Assembly (NCBI RefSeq): GCF_001417775.1
Contig: NZ_BBZJ01000018.1
Span: forward strand, 269,942 to 333,941
DNA length: 64,000 bases
Source: Streptomyces sp. TP-A0356
GTDB taxonomy: Bacteria; Actinomycetota; Actinomycetes; Streptomycetales; Streptomycetaceae
Direction of reading: 5' to 3'
Positions 55,726 through 64,000 of the stretch are shown in pieces. Under the pieces are notes generated by a model. That model did not search any database. It saw nothing but the letters and a program-made list of their open reading frames with translations, and had not been told where the DNA came from. A program made the translations under genes and the position numbers. Position 1 is the first letter of the stretch; each line of letters begins with the position of its first letter.

Positions 55726-57012
55726 ATGAAGCCTGTCACGCGCCGCGTCGTAGCCCTCGGTCTGATCGGCTCCGCCTTCCTCGGCCTCACCGCCGGCACC
55801 GGCGCGCAGGCATTCGCCTCCGGTGACGCACGTACCAGCGCCACAAGGTCCTTTCCCCCACTCGACCCGACGGCGCTCCAGGACTCCATCCGGACCCGGC
55901 CCACCGACGGCGCCTCCGGCGCGATCGCCCGGGTCGGCGAGCCGGGGCAGATCTGGCGGGGTTCCACCGTCGACGCCCAGAGCGGCCGGAAGATCCCGGA
56001 GAACGCGCACTTCCACATCGGCAGCATCTCCAAGGTCTTCGAGACCACCGTCATCCTGCAACTCGCCGCCGAGGGCCGGATCGACCTCGACCGGACCGTC
56101 CAGCACTACCTGCCCGGGGTGCTCCCGGACACCTTCCAGCCCATCACCGTCCGCGAACTGATCACCTACACGAGCGGCCTTCCGGACGTGGACGAGGGCA
56201 AGCCCGCCGAGAGCGTCGACGAGACGATCGCCCACCGCTACACGTACCGCACCTTCGACGAGATCATCCGGAGCACCCTGCGCCCCGCAGGCCGTCCGTG
56301 GCCCGGACCGCACTTCGCGCCGGGAACCAAGCAGGAGTACAACTCCCTGGGCTTCCGGATCGCGGGCGAACTCATCGAACGGATCACCGGCCACTCCTTC
56401 AAGCAGGAGGTCACGACGCGCATCCTGGAGCCGCTGCACCTCGAACAGACCTCGGTGCCCGAGGACGACCCCACGATGCCCAGGCCCTGTCTGCACGGCT
56501 ACGTGACCGACAGCCGGGGCACGGCGGTGGACGTCAGCGAGCAGGGCGGCGATCCGTCCAACATGATCTCCACCCCGGCCGACCTCGACCGCTTCATCAC
56601 CGCCCTGTTCCAGGGCCGCCTGCTGACCGCCGCCCAGCTGGACGAGATGTTCACCCTGCCCAAGGACGCCAAGGGCGAAATCGTCCCGTTCGTCGGCGGT
56701 ACCGCCTGCGGCAACCTGGCCTGCTTCGGCGCCGGCCTCATGTCCACTCCGCTGCCGAACGGCACCGTGCTCTGGGGCAAGACCGGCCACGACGAGGGCT
56801 ACGCCAACGGCATGTTCGCCACCCGCGACCTGTCCGTGCGCGGTGTCTACTCGGTCTCCAACCTGAGCCTCGACTTCGGCGCGCCGACCCCCCTGGCCAA
56901 CCGCCTGCTGGCGGCGGTCCTGAGGCCCGTACACGACGGCGCCCGCTCCCCGGGCCGGTCCATGGCGCAGCGGACCGCCCACGGGACTGCCCTCGGGGAC
57001 GCCCGCTCGTAA
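55726..57012 (+). CDS. Secreted serine hydrolase (class C beta-lactamase/D-Ala-D-Ala carboxypeptidase family)
   Basis: The 428-residue protein has a Sec/Tat-like signal (MKPVTRRVVALGLIGSAFLG, cleavage after AQAFA near 32). Catalytic motifs are the SxxK in GSISKVFETTV near residue 101, the YxN in EYNSLGF near 204, and KTGHDEGYANG near 351, matching the third motif. Such enzymes act as D,D-carboxypeptidases, D-aminopeptidases or esterases outside the membrane. A true beta-lactamase is less likely as the sequence is nearer the R61/EstB branch. ATG 55726 with GGAG 6 nt upstream was chosen over ATG 55714, four codons earlier. Two Cys (ACGNLAC) near 328 might form a disulfide. Confidence 0.88.
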   Translation: MKPVTRRVVALGLIGSAFLGLTAGTGAQAFASGDARTSATRSFPPLDPTALQDSIRTRPTDGASGAIARVGEPGQIWRGSTVDAQSGRKIPENAHFHIGSISKVFETTVILQLAAEGRIDLDRTVQHYLPGVLPDTFQPITVRELITYTSGLPDVDEGKPAESVDETIAHRYTYRTFDEIIRSTLRPAGRPWPGPHFAPGTKQEYNSLGFRIAGELIERITGHSFKQEVTTRILEPLHLEQTSVPEDDPTMPRPCLHGYVTDSRGTAVDVSEQGGDPSNMISTPADLDRFITALFQGRLLTAAQLDEMFTLPKDAKGEIVPFVGGTACGNLACFGAGLMSTPLPNGTVLWGKTGHDEGYANGMFATRDLSVRGVYSVSNLSLDFGAPTPLANRLLAAVLRPVHDGARSPGRSMAQRTAHGTALGDARS

Positions 57013-57239
57013 GCTCCAGTTCACTTCGCGCGGGCAGAATCCGCCGTGCACGGCCACCTTGCCAAGCGGCCCGGCATACGGCACGGGCGCAGGGGGGTGG
57101 CCGGATGGGCGCGGCTGGGGCGAACGCTATCCTTCAGGAGTTGCGCAACCTTTGAAGTCTGTTGGCCGCATCAGGCCGGTCTTCCCGGGGCGCTCGACGG
57201 TCGGCACGTCAGCCCCAGACTGAGAGGAAATCGCTTCTG
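57013..57239. promoter_or_regulatory. Upstream region of uppP with a palindrome
   Basis: 227 nt of non-coding sequence. The palindrome GTTGCGCAAC at 57140-57149 lies 91 nt before the uppP start, next to CTATCCTT, a possible -10-like patch. The same TTGCGCAA core recurs at 60605-60612. Confidence 0.4.
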
Positions 57240-58160
57240 ATGTCCGCCTTGTCCTACAGCGAAGCCGTGGGGGTCGGTCTCCTGCAAGGCGTCACGGAAC
57301 TGTTCCCGGTGTCCAGCCTGGGCCACAGCATTCTGCTGCCCGCCCTGCTCGGGGGCCACTGGGCACGGGATCTGAACGTCTCGGCCGACAAGTCGCCCTA
57401 TCTGAGCGTCCTGGTCGGCCTGCACCTCGCCACGGCGGCGGCCCTGGTCGTCTACTTCCGACGCGACTGGGCCCGTGTGATCGGCGGCCTGGTCTCCTCC
57501 CTGCGCACCCGCCGCATAGAGACACCCGCGCAGAAGCTCGCCTGGCTGCTCATCGTGGGCACGATCCCGGTCGGCATCGTGGGACTGGCCCTGGAGCACT
57601 TCCTGCGCACGGTGATGGGCCGCCCCACACCCGTCGCGATCTTCCTCACCCTCAACGGCCTGGTGCTGTACATCACGGAACGGCTGCGCCAGGGCGGCGG
57701 CGGCCGACACCGGGCCCGGCACGGCGCCGGCCCCGGCGAGGAACAGCTCGACGAGGGCGAACTCTCCGACCACCGTCTCGCCCAGATGTCCTTCCGCCAG
57801 GCCGCACTGATAGGCGCGGCGCAGATCCTGGCGCTGTTCCCCGGCATCAGCCGCTCCGGCTCCACCATCAGCGCCGGCATCCTGCGCGGCCTGGGGCACG
57901 AGGACTCCGCCCGCTTCGCCTTCCTGCTCGCCACCCCGGTCATCGGCGCGGCCGCCCTGCTGAAGCTGCCCGAGCTGTTCGGCCCCGCCGGCAACGGCAT
58001 CCACGGGCAGTTGCTGGTGGGCAGCATCGCCGCGTTCGCCGCCGGCTACGTCGCCGTGGCCTTCCTCACCAAGTACTTCGAGACCCGCTCCCTGACCCCC
58101 TTCGCCGTCTACTGCACCCTCGCCGGCCTGGGCAGCCTCGCCTACCTCAGCCTCGCCTGA
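57240..58160 (+). CDS. uppP: Undecaprenyl-diphosphate phosphatase
   Basis: The 306-residue integral membrane enzyme dephosphorylates undecaprenyl diphosphate to recycle the lipid carrier of cell-wall and EPS synthesis. Signature motifs are LLQGVTELFPVSSLGH near residue 14 (the catalytic Glu and SS) and PGISRSGSTISAGILRGL near 200, with about eight helices. There is a longer than usual polar loop at about 155-175 (RLRQGGGGRHRARHGAGPGE). ATG 57240 starts MSALSYSEAVGVGLLQG, with GAGAGGAA 10 nt upstream. It gives resistance to bacitracin in other bacteria when abundant. Functionally it supports both polysaccharide modules in this window. Confidence 0.93.
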   Translation: MSALSYSEAVGVGLLQGVTELFPVSSLGHSILLPALLGGHWARDLNVSADKSPYLSVLVGLHLATAAALVVYFRRDWARVIGGLVSSLRTRRIETPAQKLAWLLIVGTIPVGIVGLALEHFLRTVMGRPTPVAIFLTLNGLVLYITERLRQGGGGRHRARHGAGPGEEQLDEGELSDHRLAQMSFRQAALIGAAQILALFPGISRSGSTISAGILRGLGHEDSARFAFLLATPVIGAAALLKLPELFGPAGNGIHGQLLVGSIAAFAAGYVAVAFLTKYFETRSLTPFAVYCTLAGLGSLAYLSLA

Positions 58161-58311
58161 GCAGCACGGGCATGGGGACGGGGACGGGGACGGGCCCAAA
58201 GACAACCCAGGCCCGGAGACACCTCACCTCCGCGACCGCCCGTTCCCGCAGGGCCCGTTCCTGCAGGGCCCGCTCCTCGCACGGCCCGCTCCCCGCACCG
58301 CCCGGCGGTTC

Positions 58312-58806
58312 TCAGCGCTTCGACCGGGCGGCGTCGACGATCAGATGGGCCAGGTCGGCGGGAAGGCTCAGGCGCCTTTCCAGCCCTACGGCGTCCATCC
58401 CGTGGTTGGCCAGGATCCAGGCGGTGTAGAGACGCTCGACGGGCGGCGCACCGGGCGCCCCGAGCCTGGCACGGACGGCCTCCTCGGGGAAGCCGTCCAG
58501 GGTGTGGGCGCTGAACCATGAAGTCTCGACCGGGGCGGCCGCCTGGCGCCGGGAGGTCCGCACCCTTCGGTGCCGGCCGCTCCGTACCACCATGACGAGG
58601 AAGAACACGACGCAGACGCCGGCCAGCGCGGCGGCGGCCACTCCCGCCCGCTCGGCGGCGGGGACCGGGGCCCACACCCTCCCCAGGACGGCCGACGGCA
58701 CAGCGAGGACCCCGACGGCCGACGGTACGCCGGGCCCCACGACGGCCCGCGGCACACCGAGGACCACCGTGCCCTCCGTGCGGCGAGGGTGAGGCAGGAT
58801 CCGCAT
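58312..58806 (-). CDS. Hypothetical membrane protein
   Basis: The 164-residue protein has a Val/Pro/Gly-rich N-terminal part with a weak hydrophobic segment (VLGVPRAVVGPGVPSAVGVL), one clear membrane helix (GVAAAALAGVCVVFFLVMVV, about residues 55-75) and a cytoplasmic-type C-terminal part with SWFSAHTLDGFPEEAVRARLG and YTAWILANHGMDAVGLERRL. I recognise no domain. ATG 58806 has GGGAGGG 5 nt upstream, a good start; an in-frame extension to 58959 has poor codon use. It lies 149 nt after the GT-C-like gene on the same strand and may be co-transcribed. Confidence 0.65.
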   Translation of the reverse strand: MRILPHPRRTEGTVVLGVPRAVVGPGVPSAVGVLAVPSAVLGRVWAPVPAAERAGVAAAALAGVCVVFFLVMVVRSGRHRRVRTSRRQAAAPVETSWFSAHTLDGFPEEAVRARLGAPGAPPVERLYTAWILANHGMDAVGLERRLSLPADLAHLIVDAARSKR

Positions 58807-58955
58807 CGGCGCCCTCCCTTCGCACCACCATCCTGTAGCCGTCCACCGCCTCGGGCGCAAGGGCCCCGCAACCCATACGGGACCCATACGCTCTCGTCGC
58901 CTTCGGCGTGGGCGAAGCCCGGACCGTCGATGCCGGGGCCGGGCGCGCGCCGGCG

Positions 58956-60290
58956 TCACACGTACGAGGGCGGTCCGGCGGGTGCGGCCGGGCGGTCGGC
59001 GACCCGCGCGGCGTTTCCCGCGACCACATCCACGAGTGACTTCCGCACCGTCGGATGGGTATGCGCGTCGAGCGTCATCCGGGCCTCAGGGACGGTCTGC
59101 CCCGGCTGCGGGGGCGGGCCCTCGGCCTCTCCGTTGCGGCGCTTGTTGCGGGGCGTGCGCTGGGGCCACCACAGCACGTAGAGGGCGGAGCCGACGGCGA
59201 ACGCGAGCCGGATCAACCCTCGGGTGGAGTCGGAGGGGACCAGCAGCGCGCTGCCGTACAGCGAGATCAGCGCGATCCAGCTCACCCAGGGCACCAGCCG
59301 CCGCTGCCCGATCGAGTCCCAGATCAGCGTGCCGAGCAGTACCGAGGCGTTGTAGTACGTGTACACGCTCGGGTCCAGCAGGATCCGCGCGTCGGCGGCG
59401 AGCAGCACCACCGCGGCCCAGCGGTGTCTGCGCACCGCCAGCGCGCCGAGGCCCATACCGAGGGCCATCTGTGCGGGCCGGTCCCACCAGGGGGTGGACG
59501 GGTCGTTCACGCCGAACCAGCGCAGGGACGACGCCGCCTGGTTGGGGATGGTGAAGCGCGCCGCGGCGAAGGTTTCCATGTGCGTGAGGTAGAACGGCAG
59601 CCAGGCGGCGGCGACCAGCCCGACGACCCAGACGGCGGAGCGCAGGCGCGCGGGCCGGGGCAGCACCAGCAGCAGCGGCAGGAAGCCCACCGCCCAGGGC
59701 TTGGAGTCCACGGCCAGCGCCAGGAACACACCGACGCCGACGGCGTTGCCGCGCACCAGCGCGCGTACGGCGAGGGTGGTGAAGAACAGCGCCAGTACGT
59801 CGTCGAGATGTGCGAAGCGCACCGAGACCTCCACCCACATGGGGATGAAGGCGGCGCCGGCTATCAGTACACGCTGCTGGAGGCGCTTGTGGTTCAGCCC
59901 GGTGCCCAGGTTGTGGTCGGCGGCCGCGCGGCCGACCAGGACCAGCATGTACATGCCCAAACCCGACATGAACGCCTCGGCGAGCTTCTCGCCCACGAGG
60001 GTGGGGAACGGTGAGAAGAGCCCGGCGACCAGGAAGCTGACCGGGCCTATCTGCAGCTCGGGGTGGTTGGCGTACAGCGCGAGGCCGCCGCCGGGCACCT
60101 GGCTGAAGAGCAGTTCCTCACCGGTTCTCAGATAGTGCCAGGACACGGCTCCGTGGCGTTCGGCCACGAAGAACCAGAGAGCCGTCCACAAGGTCAGCAG
60201 TGCGTGGTGCCATCGCACTGGATAGCGCCCGATCCGGCCGATCCGCGTCCCGTCCCTGGGCGCGACTCCCGCCGTCTCCGCGTTCCGCAC
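58956..60290 (-). CDS. Polytopic membrane protein, GT-C glycosyltransferase-like
   Basis: The 444-residue protein has about 10-12 membrane helices with an early outward loop (GAVSWHYLRTGEELLFSQVPGGGL) and acidic residues after the first helices, the style of polyprenyl-phosphate-dependent GT-C (mannosyl-/arabinosyl-like) transferases of actinobacteria. RFAHLDDVLALFFTTLAVRAL near residue 170 and DSKPWAVGFLPLLL near 200 are typical of this group. It may transfer a sugar to a lipid or wall glycan outside the membrane; donor and acceptor are unknown. The C-terminal 70 residues are a polar, Pro-rich tail. GTG 60290 has GGAAGGA 6 nt upstream; an earlier GTG at 60347 is less likely. Confidence 0.72.
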   Translation of the reverse strand: MRNAETAGVAPRDGTRIGRIGRYPVRWHHALLTLWTALWFFVAERHGAVSWHYLRTGEELLFSQVPGGGLALYANHPELQIGPVSFLVAGLFSPFPTLVGEKLAEAFMSGLGMYMLVLVGRAAADHNLGTGLNHKRLQQRVLIAGAAFIPMWVEVSVRFAHLDDVLALFFTTLAVRALVRGNAVGVGVFLALAVDSKPWAVGFLPLLLVLPRPARLRSAVWVVGLVAAAWLPFYLTHMETFAAARFTIPNQAASSLRWFGVNDPSTPWWDRPAQMALGMGLGALAVRRHRWAAVVLLAADARILLDPSVYTYYNASVLLGTLIWDSIGQRRLVPWVSWIALISLYGSALLVPSDSTRGLIRLAFAVGSALYVLWWPQRTPRNKRRNGEAEGPPPQPGQTVPEARMTLDAHTHPTVRKSLVDVVAGNAARVADRPAAPAGPPSYV

Positions 60291-60998
60291 GTTCCGTCCT
60301 TCCCATCTGCCCGCCTCCGGCGTTGGGACGGCCGAGGACGCGGCCACCGCGCGTCGTCATCGACTCGGCGGGGAGTGGATCCGGCCGCGTCCGCAGCCGA
60401 TCCACCCCACGTGTCACAGTGGTGCCACCACGCGGCGCATCCCCGCGGAGGGGACGCCCCTTGGGGTCATCCGCTGGACCGGGGGCCCGCGCCCGCCCGG
60501 GGCATCTCTCGACGTCGCCGGGTCGTGGCCGGTGTCCCGCAGGCGCCTCGGCGAACGAGGTACCTGTCGCGAATCGCCGGAAGCATAGCGAGACACTTGC
60601 CGGATTGCGCAACTATAGAGTGAACTCTTGGCGCCGAGCGAACCGCGTCGAGCCTGGTCTTCGCGTTCGTCGACGATAGATACGCATCCCGTCGGGATCC
60701 TGCTCAACGCAGCCTACGCGGGCCCGGATCGCGGCTACGTGCTCCCCCTCCCCAAGAGGCGCCGGCGCGACGGCCGTGTCCCCGGGCGCGCCACGGCGAC
60801 CGGACGGTCCGGGCGGTCCGGACGGTCCGGGCGGTCCGGGCGGTCCAGGCGGTCCGTACGAGGTCTCCCCACCATCCACTCCACACACGGCGGGACACCT
60901 GGGCCCCAGGGCCTTCATACTCACGGGGGATCGCCGTTCCCGCGAGCGGCATGGACCGTAGGAAGCGGGGGCCGGAGGAAAACCGAGGAGGAGCAGGC
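60291..60998. other. 708-nt divergent non-coding region
   Basis: The region lies between the GT-C-like gene and a small membrane-protein gene. It contains an AT-rich patch with TTGCGCAA (60605-60612) and CTATAGAGTG just after, a plausible promoter area, and a 9-bp array at 60806-60859. Long open frames in it, including a collagen-like one, are products of the array and GC content. Confidence 0.5.
60806..60859. repeat. 9-bp tandem array (GGTCCGGGC)
   Basis: Six 9-bp units: GGTCCGGGC, GGTCCGGAC, GGTCCGGGC twice, GGTCCAGGC and GGTCCGTAC. Because it is GGNCCN-like, both strands read as Gly/Pro collagen-like triplets. Confidence 0.9.
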
Positions 60999-61256
60999 AT
61001 GCGACGCCGAGAGGGCATCGCCGACCGCAGGCACGCGCTGCGTGACTGGGCCATTCCGCTCTGCGTCATCGCCGTCAGCACCATCCTGGTGACGGCGATC
61101 GCGACCGAGAGCGGGAGCGGGGTGGAGGACAGCGGACGTGCGGCCTTCGTCCGCTCCTCCCCACATGCGCCCGTGAATCCGAATACGCCCGTGAATCCGA
61201 GTCCGGCCGGCCGCGCCGCACATCCGGTGCGCATCGCGTCGCTGAAGGGGCAGTGA
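60999..61256 (+). CDS. Small single-pass membrane protein, unknown
   Basis: The 85-residue protein has a basic N-terminus (MRRREGIADRRHALRDW), one membrane helix (AIPLCVIAVSTILVTAIA) and a Pro/Ser/Ala-rich outer tail containing a repeated PVNPNTPVNPS. GAGGAGCAGGC precedes ATG 60999. It is convergent with the CtaG-like gene, 51 nt away. I cannot assign a function. Confidence 0.6.
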   Translation: MRRREGIADRRHALRDWAIPLCVIAVSTILVTAIATESGSGVEDSGRAAFVRSSPHAPVNPNTPVNPSPAGRAAHPVRIASLKGQ

Positions 61257-61307
61257 TCCGAGCCGACGGCTCCTGACGTGGCGGCTGTGCTGCCGTCCCC
61301 TTCGCGC

Positions 61308-62324
61308 TCAGCGCCGCTGTCGCCGGATGCGGTCGGCGACGTCGCTCTGCTCGGTCTCCCACCAGGGCCGTACGAGGTCGGGAGCCTCCAACGGGCCCGG
61401 GCCCGGGCTCTGCGGCCGTGGGGCGGCGGGGACGAGCTCAGTCTCCAGGCGGCGGTCGAGGGCCGCGGACTGAAGGCGCTCGTGGCGCGCCCACTGCACC
61501 AGGATCGCCAGCAGGAAGGGCAGCGCGACCAGCTCGGCGATGCCGAGCATCGCGCCGCCGCCCAGCTGCTGGTCCTGGTGGACGTCCGGCGCCCAGGACG
61601 GCGCGTGGTGCAGATACCAGGCCCCCGCGATCAGCGTGCCGTGGGTCATCACCACGACGCCCGGCACCGCGTCCACGATCCCGTCGAGGAAGACCAGCGC
61701 CGCCCGCACGGGGTGAGTGCACCAGGCGGGCAACGCCTGCTCATGGGTGAGCACCGGCACCACGAACAGGCTTCCGGCCGCCAGGAGGTGGAGATACATC
61801 AGCTCGTGCAGCCAGCCCACGCGCAGGGCGGTGGCGAAGTATGGCGTGAAGTAGACCGTGAGCTCGGTGGCGAGCACCAGCGCCGTGCTGACCAGGGGGA
61901 AGGTGAGCACACGCACCAGTCGCCCGGTCATCGTCCGCCGAAGCCGGCCCGAGGCGCGTTCCGGGAGCGCCCGGACGGCCAGGCGCAGCGGGTCGCCGAG
62001 GGCAAGACCGAGAGGCGCGACGAGGTCGAGCAGGATGTTCTGGACCGCGGCCGGCCAGAACAGCACATGGTCGTACACGGCGAGCCCGGACATCGTGGCC
62101 ACCACCAGCGCCCCGAGCCCGAGCAGGGTGAAGGCCGCGGTGCGGGCCGGTGACCAGGGCTCGCCCCGGCGGCGCAGTCGCAGGACTCCCCAGCCGTAGA
62201 GCGAGCCGAGGACGAGGACCAGGAGCAGCGCGGGCACATCCAGCTGCCAGGAGGACAGCAGACGGCCCGTGGTCAGCTCCGGCAGGCTCGCCGCCGCGAG
62301 ATCGCTCCACGGGTAACCAACCAC
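61308..62324 (-). CDS. Cytochrome c oxidase assembly protein, CtaG-like
   Basis: The 338-residue protein has about eight membrane helices and several conserved His and Asp residues in or near helices: SGLAVYDHVLFWPAAVQNILLDLVAPLGLALG near 90-120, HELMYLHLLAAGSLFVVPVL near 180, MTHGTLIAGAWYLHHAPSW near 230 and DQQLGGGAMLGIAEL near 255. This is the caa3_CtaG family, which helps insert copper into cytochrome oxidase. GTG 62324 is used, with GGAGGAGGG about 9 nt upstream; a TTG further upstream (62375) is unlikely. A Pro/Glu-rich cytoplasmic tail follows. It is divergent from the PAS-domain gene. Confidence 0.86.
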   Translation of the reverse strand: MVGYPWSDLAAASLPELTTGRLLSSWQLDVPALLLVLVLGSLYGWGVLRLRRRGEPWSPARTAAFTLLGLGALVVATMSGLAVYDHVLFWPAAVQNILLDLVAPLGLALGDPLRLAVRALPERASGRLRRTMTGRLVRVLTFPLVSTALVLATELTVYFTPYFATALRVGWLHELMYLHLLAAGSLFVVPVLTHEQALPAWCTHPVRAALVFLDGIVDAVPGVVVMTHGTLIAGAWYLHHAPSWAPDVHQDQQLGGGAMLGIAELVALPFLLAILVQWARHERLQSAALDRRLETELVPAAPRPQSPGPGPLEAPDLVRPWWETEQSDVADRIRRQRR

Positions 62325-62635
62325 GCGAATCACCCTCCTCCGGTCCAAGGGGACGAGCCGGATGCAGCCCGACAACGGGACGTTAGCCCCAAGGGAGACC
62401 GGGTGTGAAACCGGGGTGTGAGACCCGGGTGTGAAACCGGGGTGTGAGACCGGGGCCTGCGGCGCGGGGCCGCGCCGGGCGAAGGCTTCGCGTGGGCAGG
62501 ACCGCTCGGAGTGCCCTGGGCTGGGCAGGCCACCCGGCCAGGGGCAGCATGGAGATACCGGAAGCCAGGACGCGGCGTCGAGCGATGCCGGTGCAGGACG
62601 GCAGGTCGCGTCGGCAGGCGGAGGGAGAATCTGGG
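62325..62635. promoter_or_regulatory. Divergent spacer between ctaG-like and PAS-domain genes
   Basis: 311 nt including a four-unit 13-bp array at 62401-62452. Promoters for both genes should be here; none was picked out. GGAGGGAG near 62620 serves the plus-strand gene. Confidence 0.4.
62401..62452. repeat. 13-bp tandem array
   Basis: Four units alternating GGGTGTGAAACCG and GGGTGTGAGACC(C/G) make a perfect-to-near-perfect 26-bp duplication in the spacer. Confidence 0.92.
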
Positions 62636-64000
62636 ATGACAGCCGAATCCTTCCAGGCCGACGGCGACCAGCCCCTGCGCGGGCAGCCCCGGCCGACGGG
62701 CTTGCTGGACGTGCTCAGCATCGCCGCGGTGGTGCTGGACACCCGAGGGCGCATCGTGTTCTGGAGCCCGCAGGCCGAGGAGCTCTTCGGATACAACGCG
62801 AAGGAGGCCCTCGGCAAGTACGCCGCGCGGCTGCTCGTCCGCCCGGAACACCTTCAGGCGGTCCTGAGTCTGTTCGCCGAGGTGTTGGAGACCGGCCGGA
62901 GCTGGGCCGGTGCCTTCCCCATCCGGCACAAGGACGGCACCACCCGCCTGATGGAGTTCCGCAACATGCGGCTGCTGAACGACCTCGGGGACGTCTACGC
63001 CCTGGGCATCGCCGCCGACCACACCACCCTGCAACGCGTCGAGACGGACCTGGCCCTGTGCGAACGGCTGGTCAACCAGTCCCCGATCGGTCTGGCCCTC
63101 ATGGACCCCGACCTGCGCTGTCTCCTGGTCAACCCGGCACTGGAGCGCATCGACGGCATACCCGCCCAGGAGCACCTCGGCCGCCATCTGAGGGACACCC
63201 TGACCTTCCCCGACATCGACACCATCGAGTCCGCGCTGCACCAGGTGCTGACGACCGGCACCCCGCTGCTCGACCAGTACGCCGTCGGCCGCACCCCCGC
63301 CGACCCCGACAACGACCACGCCTGGTCCCTCTCCTTCTACCGCCTGGAGGACCCCGGTGGGCGGGTCCTCGGCGCGGCCCTCTCGGTCGTCGACGTCACC
63401 GAGCGGCACCGCGCGGCCACCGAGGCCGACCGGGCCCGCCGCCGCCTGGCCCTGATCGCCGACGCCTCCGCCCGCGTCGGAACCACCCTGGAGGTGGAGC
63501 GGACCGCCCGCGAACTGGCCGAGATCGCTACCCCGGAGCTCGCCGACGTCGTCGCGGTGGACGTCCTGGACTCCGCCCTCGCCTGCCGTCGCACCAGCGC
63601 GCCGGACAGTGGCCCGGAACTCTTCCGCGCCCTGGCCCTCACCGCGTCCCATCCCACCGTCGCCCTGCGCGCCGCCGACCCTCCCGGTGACCTCGCGGCC
63701 TACGACGGCGACCGCCTGGTCACCCTGTGCGTCCACACCGGCCGGCCGGTCCTGGTGCGTCATGTGGGCGACGAGGATCTACGGCACATCGCCCGTGACC
63801 CCGAGGCCACCTCCCTGCTGGCCCGCGCCGGCGTCCACTCGTATCTCGCGGTGCCGCTGATCGCCCACGGGGAGGTGCTCGGCGCCCTCGACCTCAAGCG
63901 CACCCTCAACCCCGCACCGTTCGACGAGGACGACGTCGTCCTGGCGAGCGAACTGGCCGGCCGCGCCGCCGTGGCCATCGACAACGCCCGCTGGTACCAG
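62636..64000 (+). CDS. PAS-PAS-GAF regulator, probable SpoIIE-type phosphatase, cut by the window end
   Basis: The visible 455 residues read without a stop to the window edge. A first PAS domain (VVLDTRGRIVFWSPQAEELFGY, residues about 33-54) is followed by a second (IGLALMDPDLRCLLVNPALERI near 150) and a GAF domain (near 290-455, with HSYLAVPLIAHGEVLGALDLKR). In Streptomyces this order is usually followed by a SpoIIE/PP2C Ser/Thr phosphatase domain that acts on anti-sigma antagonists, but that part is outside the window, so this is inference. The ATG at 62636 is preceded by GGAGGGAG with slightly long spacing. The signal sensed is unknown. Confidence 0.85.
   Translation, partial: MTAESFQADGDQPLRGQPRPTGLLDVLSIAAVVLDTRGRIVFWSPQAEELFGYNAKEALGKYAARLLVRPEHLQAVLSLFAEVLETGRSWAGAFPIRHKDGTTRLMEFRNMRLLNDLGDVYALGIAADHTTLQRVETDLALCERLVNQSPIGLALMDPDLRCLLVNPALERIDGIPAQEHLGRHLRDTLTFPDIDTIESALHQVLTTGTPLLDQYAVGRTPADPDNDHAWSLSFYRLEDPGGRVLGAALSVVDVTERHRAATEADRARRRLALIADASARVGTTLEVERTARELAEIATPELADVVAVDVLDSALACRRTSAPDSGPELFRALALTASHPTVALRAADPPGDLAAYDGDRLVTLCVHTGRPVLVRHVGDEDLRHIARDPEATSLLARAGVHSYLAVPLIAHGEVLGALDLKRTLNPAPFDEDDVVLASELAGRAAVAIDNARWYQ

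Noticed and set aside
60613-60924. Minus-strand frame with collagen-like GPPGPP text
   Set aside because: The Gly/Pro triplets come from a 9-bp GGTCCGGGC array that reads as collagen-like on both strands; there is no ribosome-binding site and codon use elsewhere in the frame is poor.
1-64000. CRISPR arrays, rRNA genes, complete insertion sequences
   Set aside because: No regularly spaced 28-37 bp repeats, no rRNA-like conserved segments and no transposase (DDE or HUH) motifs were found; tandem arrays present have no spacers.

Overview
The window is high-GC actinobacterial chromosomal DNA, almost certainly Streptomyces: nearly all codons end in G or C, GTG and TTG starts are common, strong GC-rich hairpins without long U tracts act as terminators, and twin-arginine, lipoprotein and Sec-exported proteins are abundant. 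No ribosomal RNA and no CRISPR array is present. One tRNA gene (Gly, anticodon CCC) was found.

Layout. (1) 1-3672: a lipoprotein glutaminyl-peptide cyclotransferase and an EtfD-type membrane iron-sulfur oxidoreductase, each followed by a hairpin terminator. (2) 3841-26558: an exopolysaccharide locus of the Wzx/Wzy type. It has a priming polyprenyl-phosphate sugar-phosphotransferase, an alpha/alpha-toroid protein, two related methyltransferases, a Wzy-like polymerase/ligase, a Wzx flippase, and a six-gene tightly coupled minus-strand operon (glycosyltransferase, AsnB, heparinase-like lyase, glycosyltransferase, two-domain oxidoreductase, AsnB). It ends with a WecB/WecC/WecG-like trio expected to make and transfer UDP-ManNAcA. 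The predicted product is an N-acetylmannosaminuronic-acid polymer, possibly amidated. (3) 26984-31256: a Yip1-family membrane protein, UDP-glucose dehydrogenase, a tiny membrane protein and a hyaluronan-synthase-like processive glycosyltransferase, that is, a second uronate polysaccharide module. (4) 31910-33591: phosphoribosyltransferase, dCTP deaminase, a 52-residue zinc-ribbon protein and tRNA-Gly.

(5) 33546-37889: a 4.3 kb island bounded by a 74-bp direct repeat of the tRNA-Gly 3' half and its terminator. It carries a decayed CAP-domain gene, a Ser/Thr kinase divergent from a sigma-70 family (ECF-like) factor, and two exported paralogues resembling kinase sensor domains. No integrase is visible. 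(6) 37905-40800: photolyase and a DUF2867-type SDR protein. (7) 41360-57012: a block rich in exported proteins (beta-propeller, frameshifted trypsin-FG-GAP protease, phosphoesterase, repeat-bearing lipoprotein, BNR-repeat protein, PHP metallohydrolase with a His-rich N-terminus, serine hydrolase). Gene fragments and an orphan double-glycine-leader peptide are interspersed. (8) 57240-64000: undecaprenyl-diphosphatase, membrane proteins including a GT-C-like protein and a CtaG-like protein, and the start of a PAS-PAS-GAF regulator that runs off the window.

Convergent gene ends and spacers often hold minisatellites. In four genes a short tandem duplication covers the stop codon. All functional statements rest on motif recognition by eye; no database search was run.
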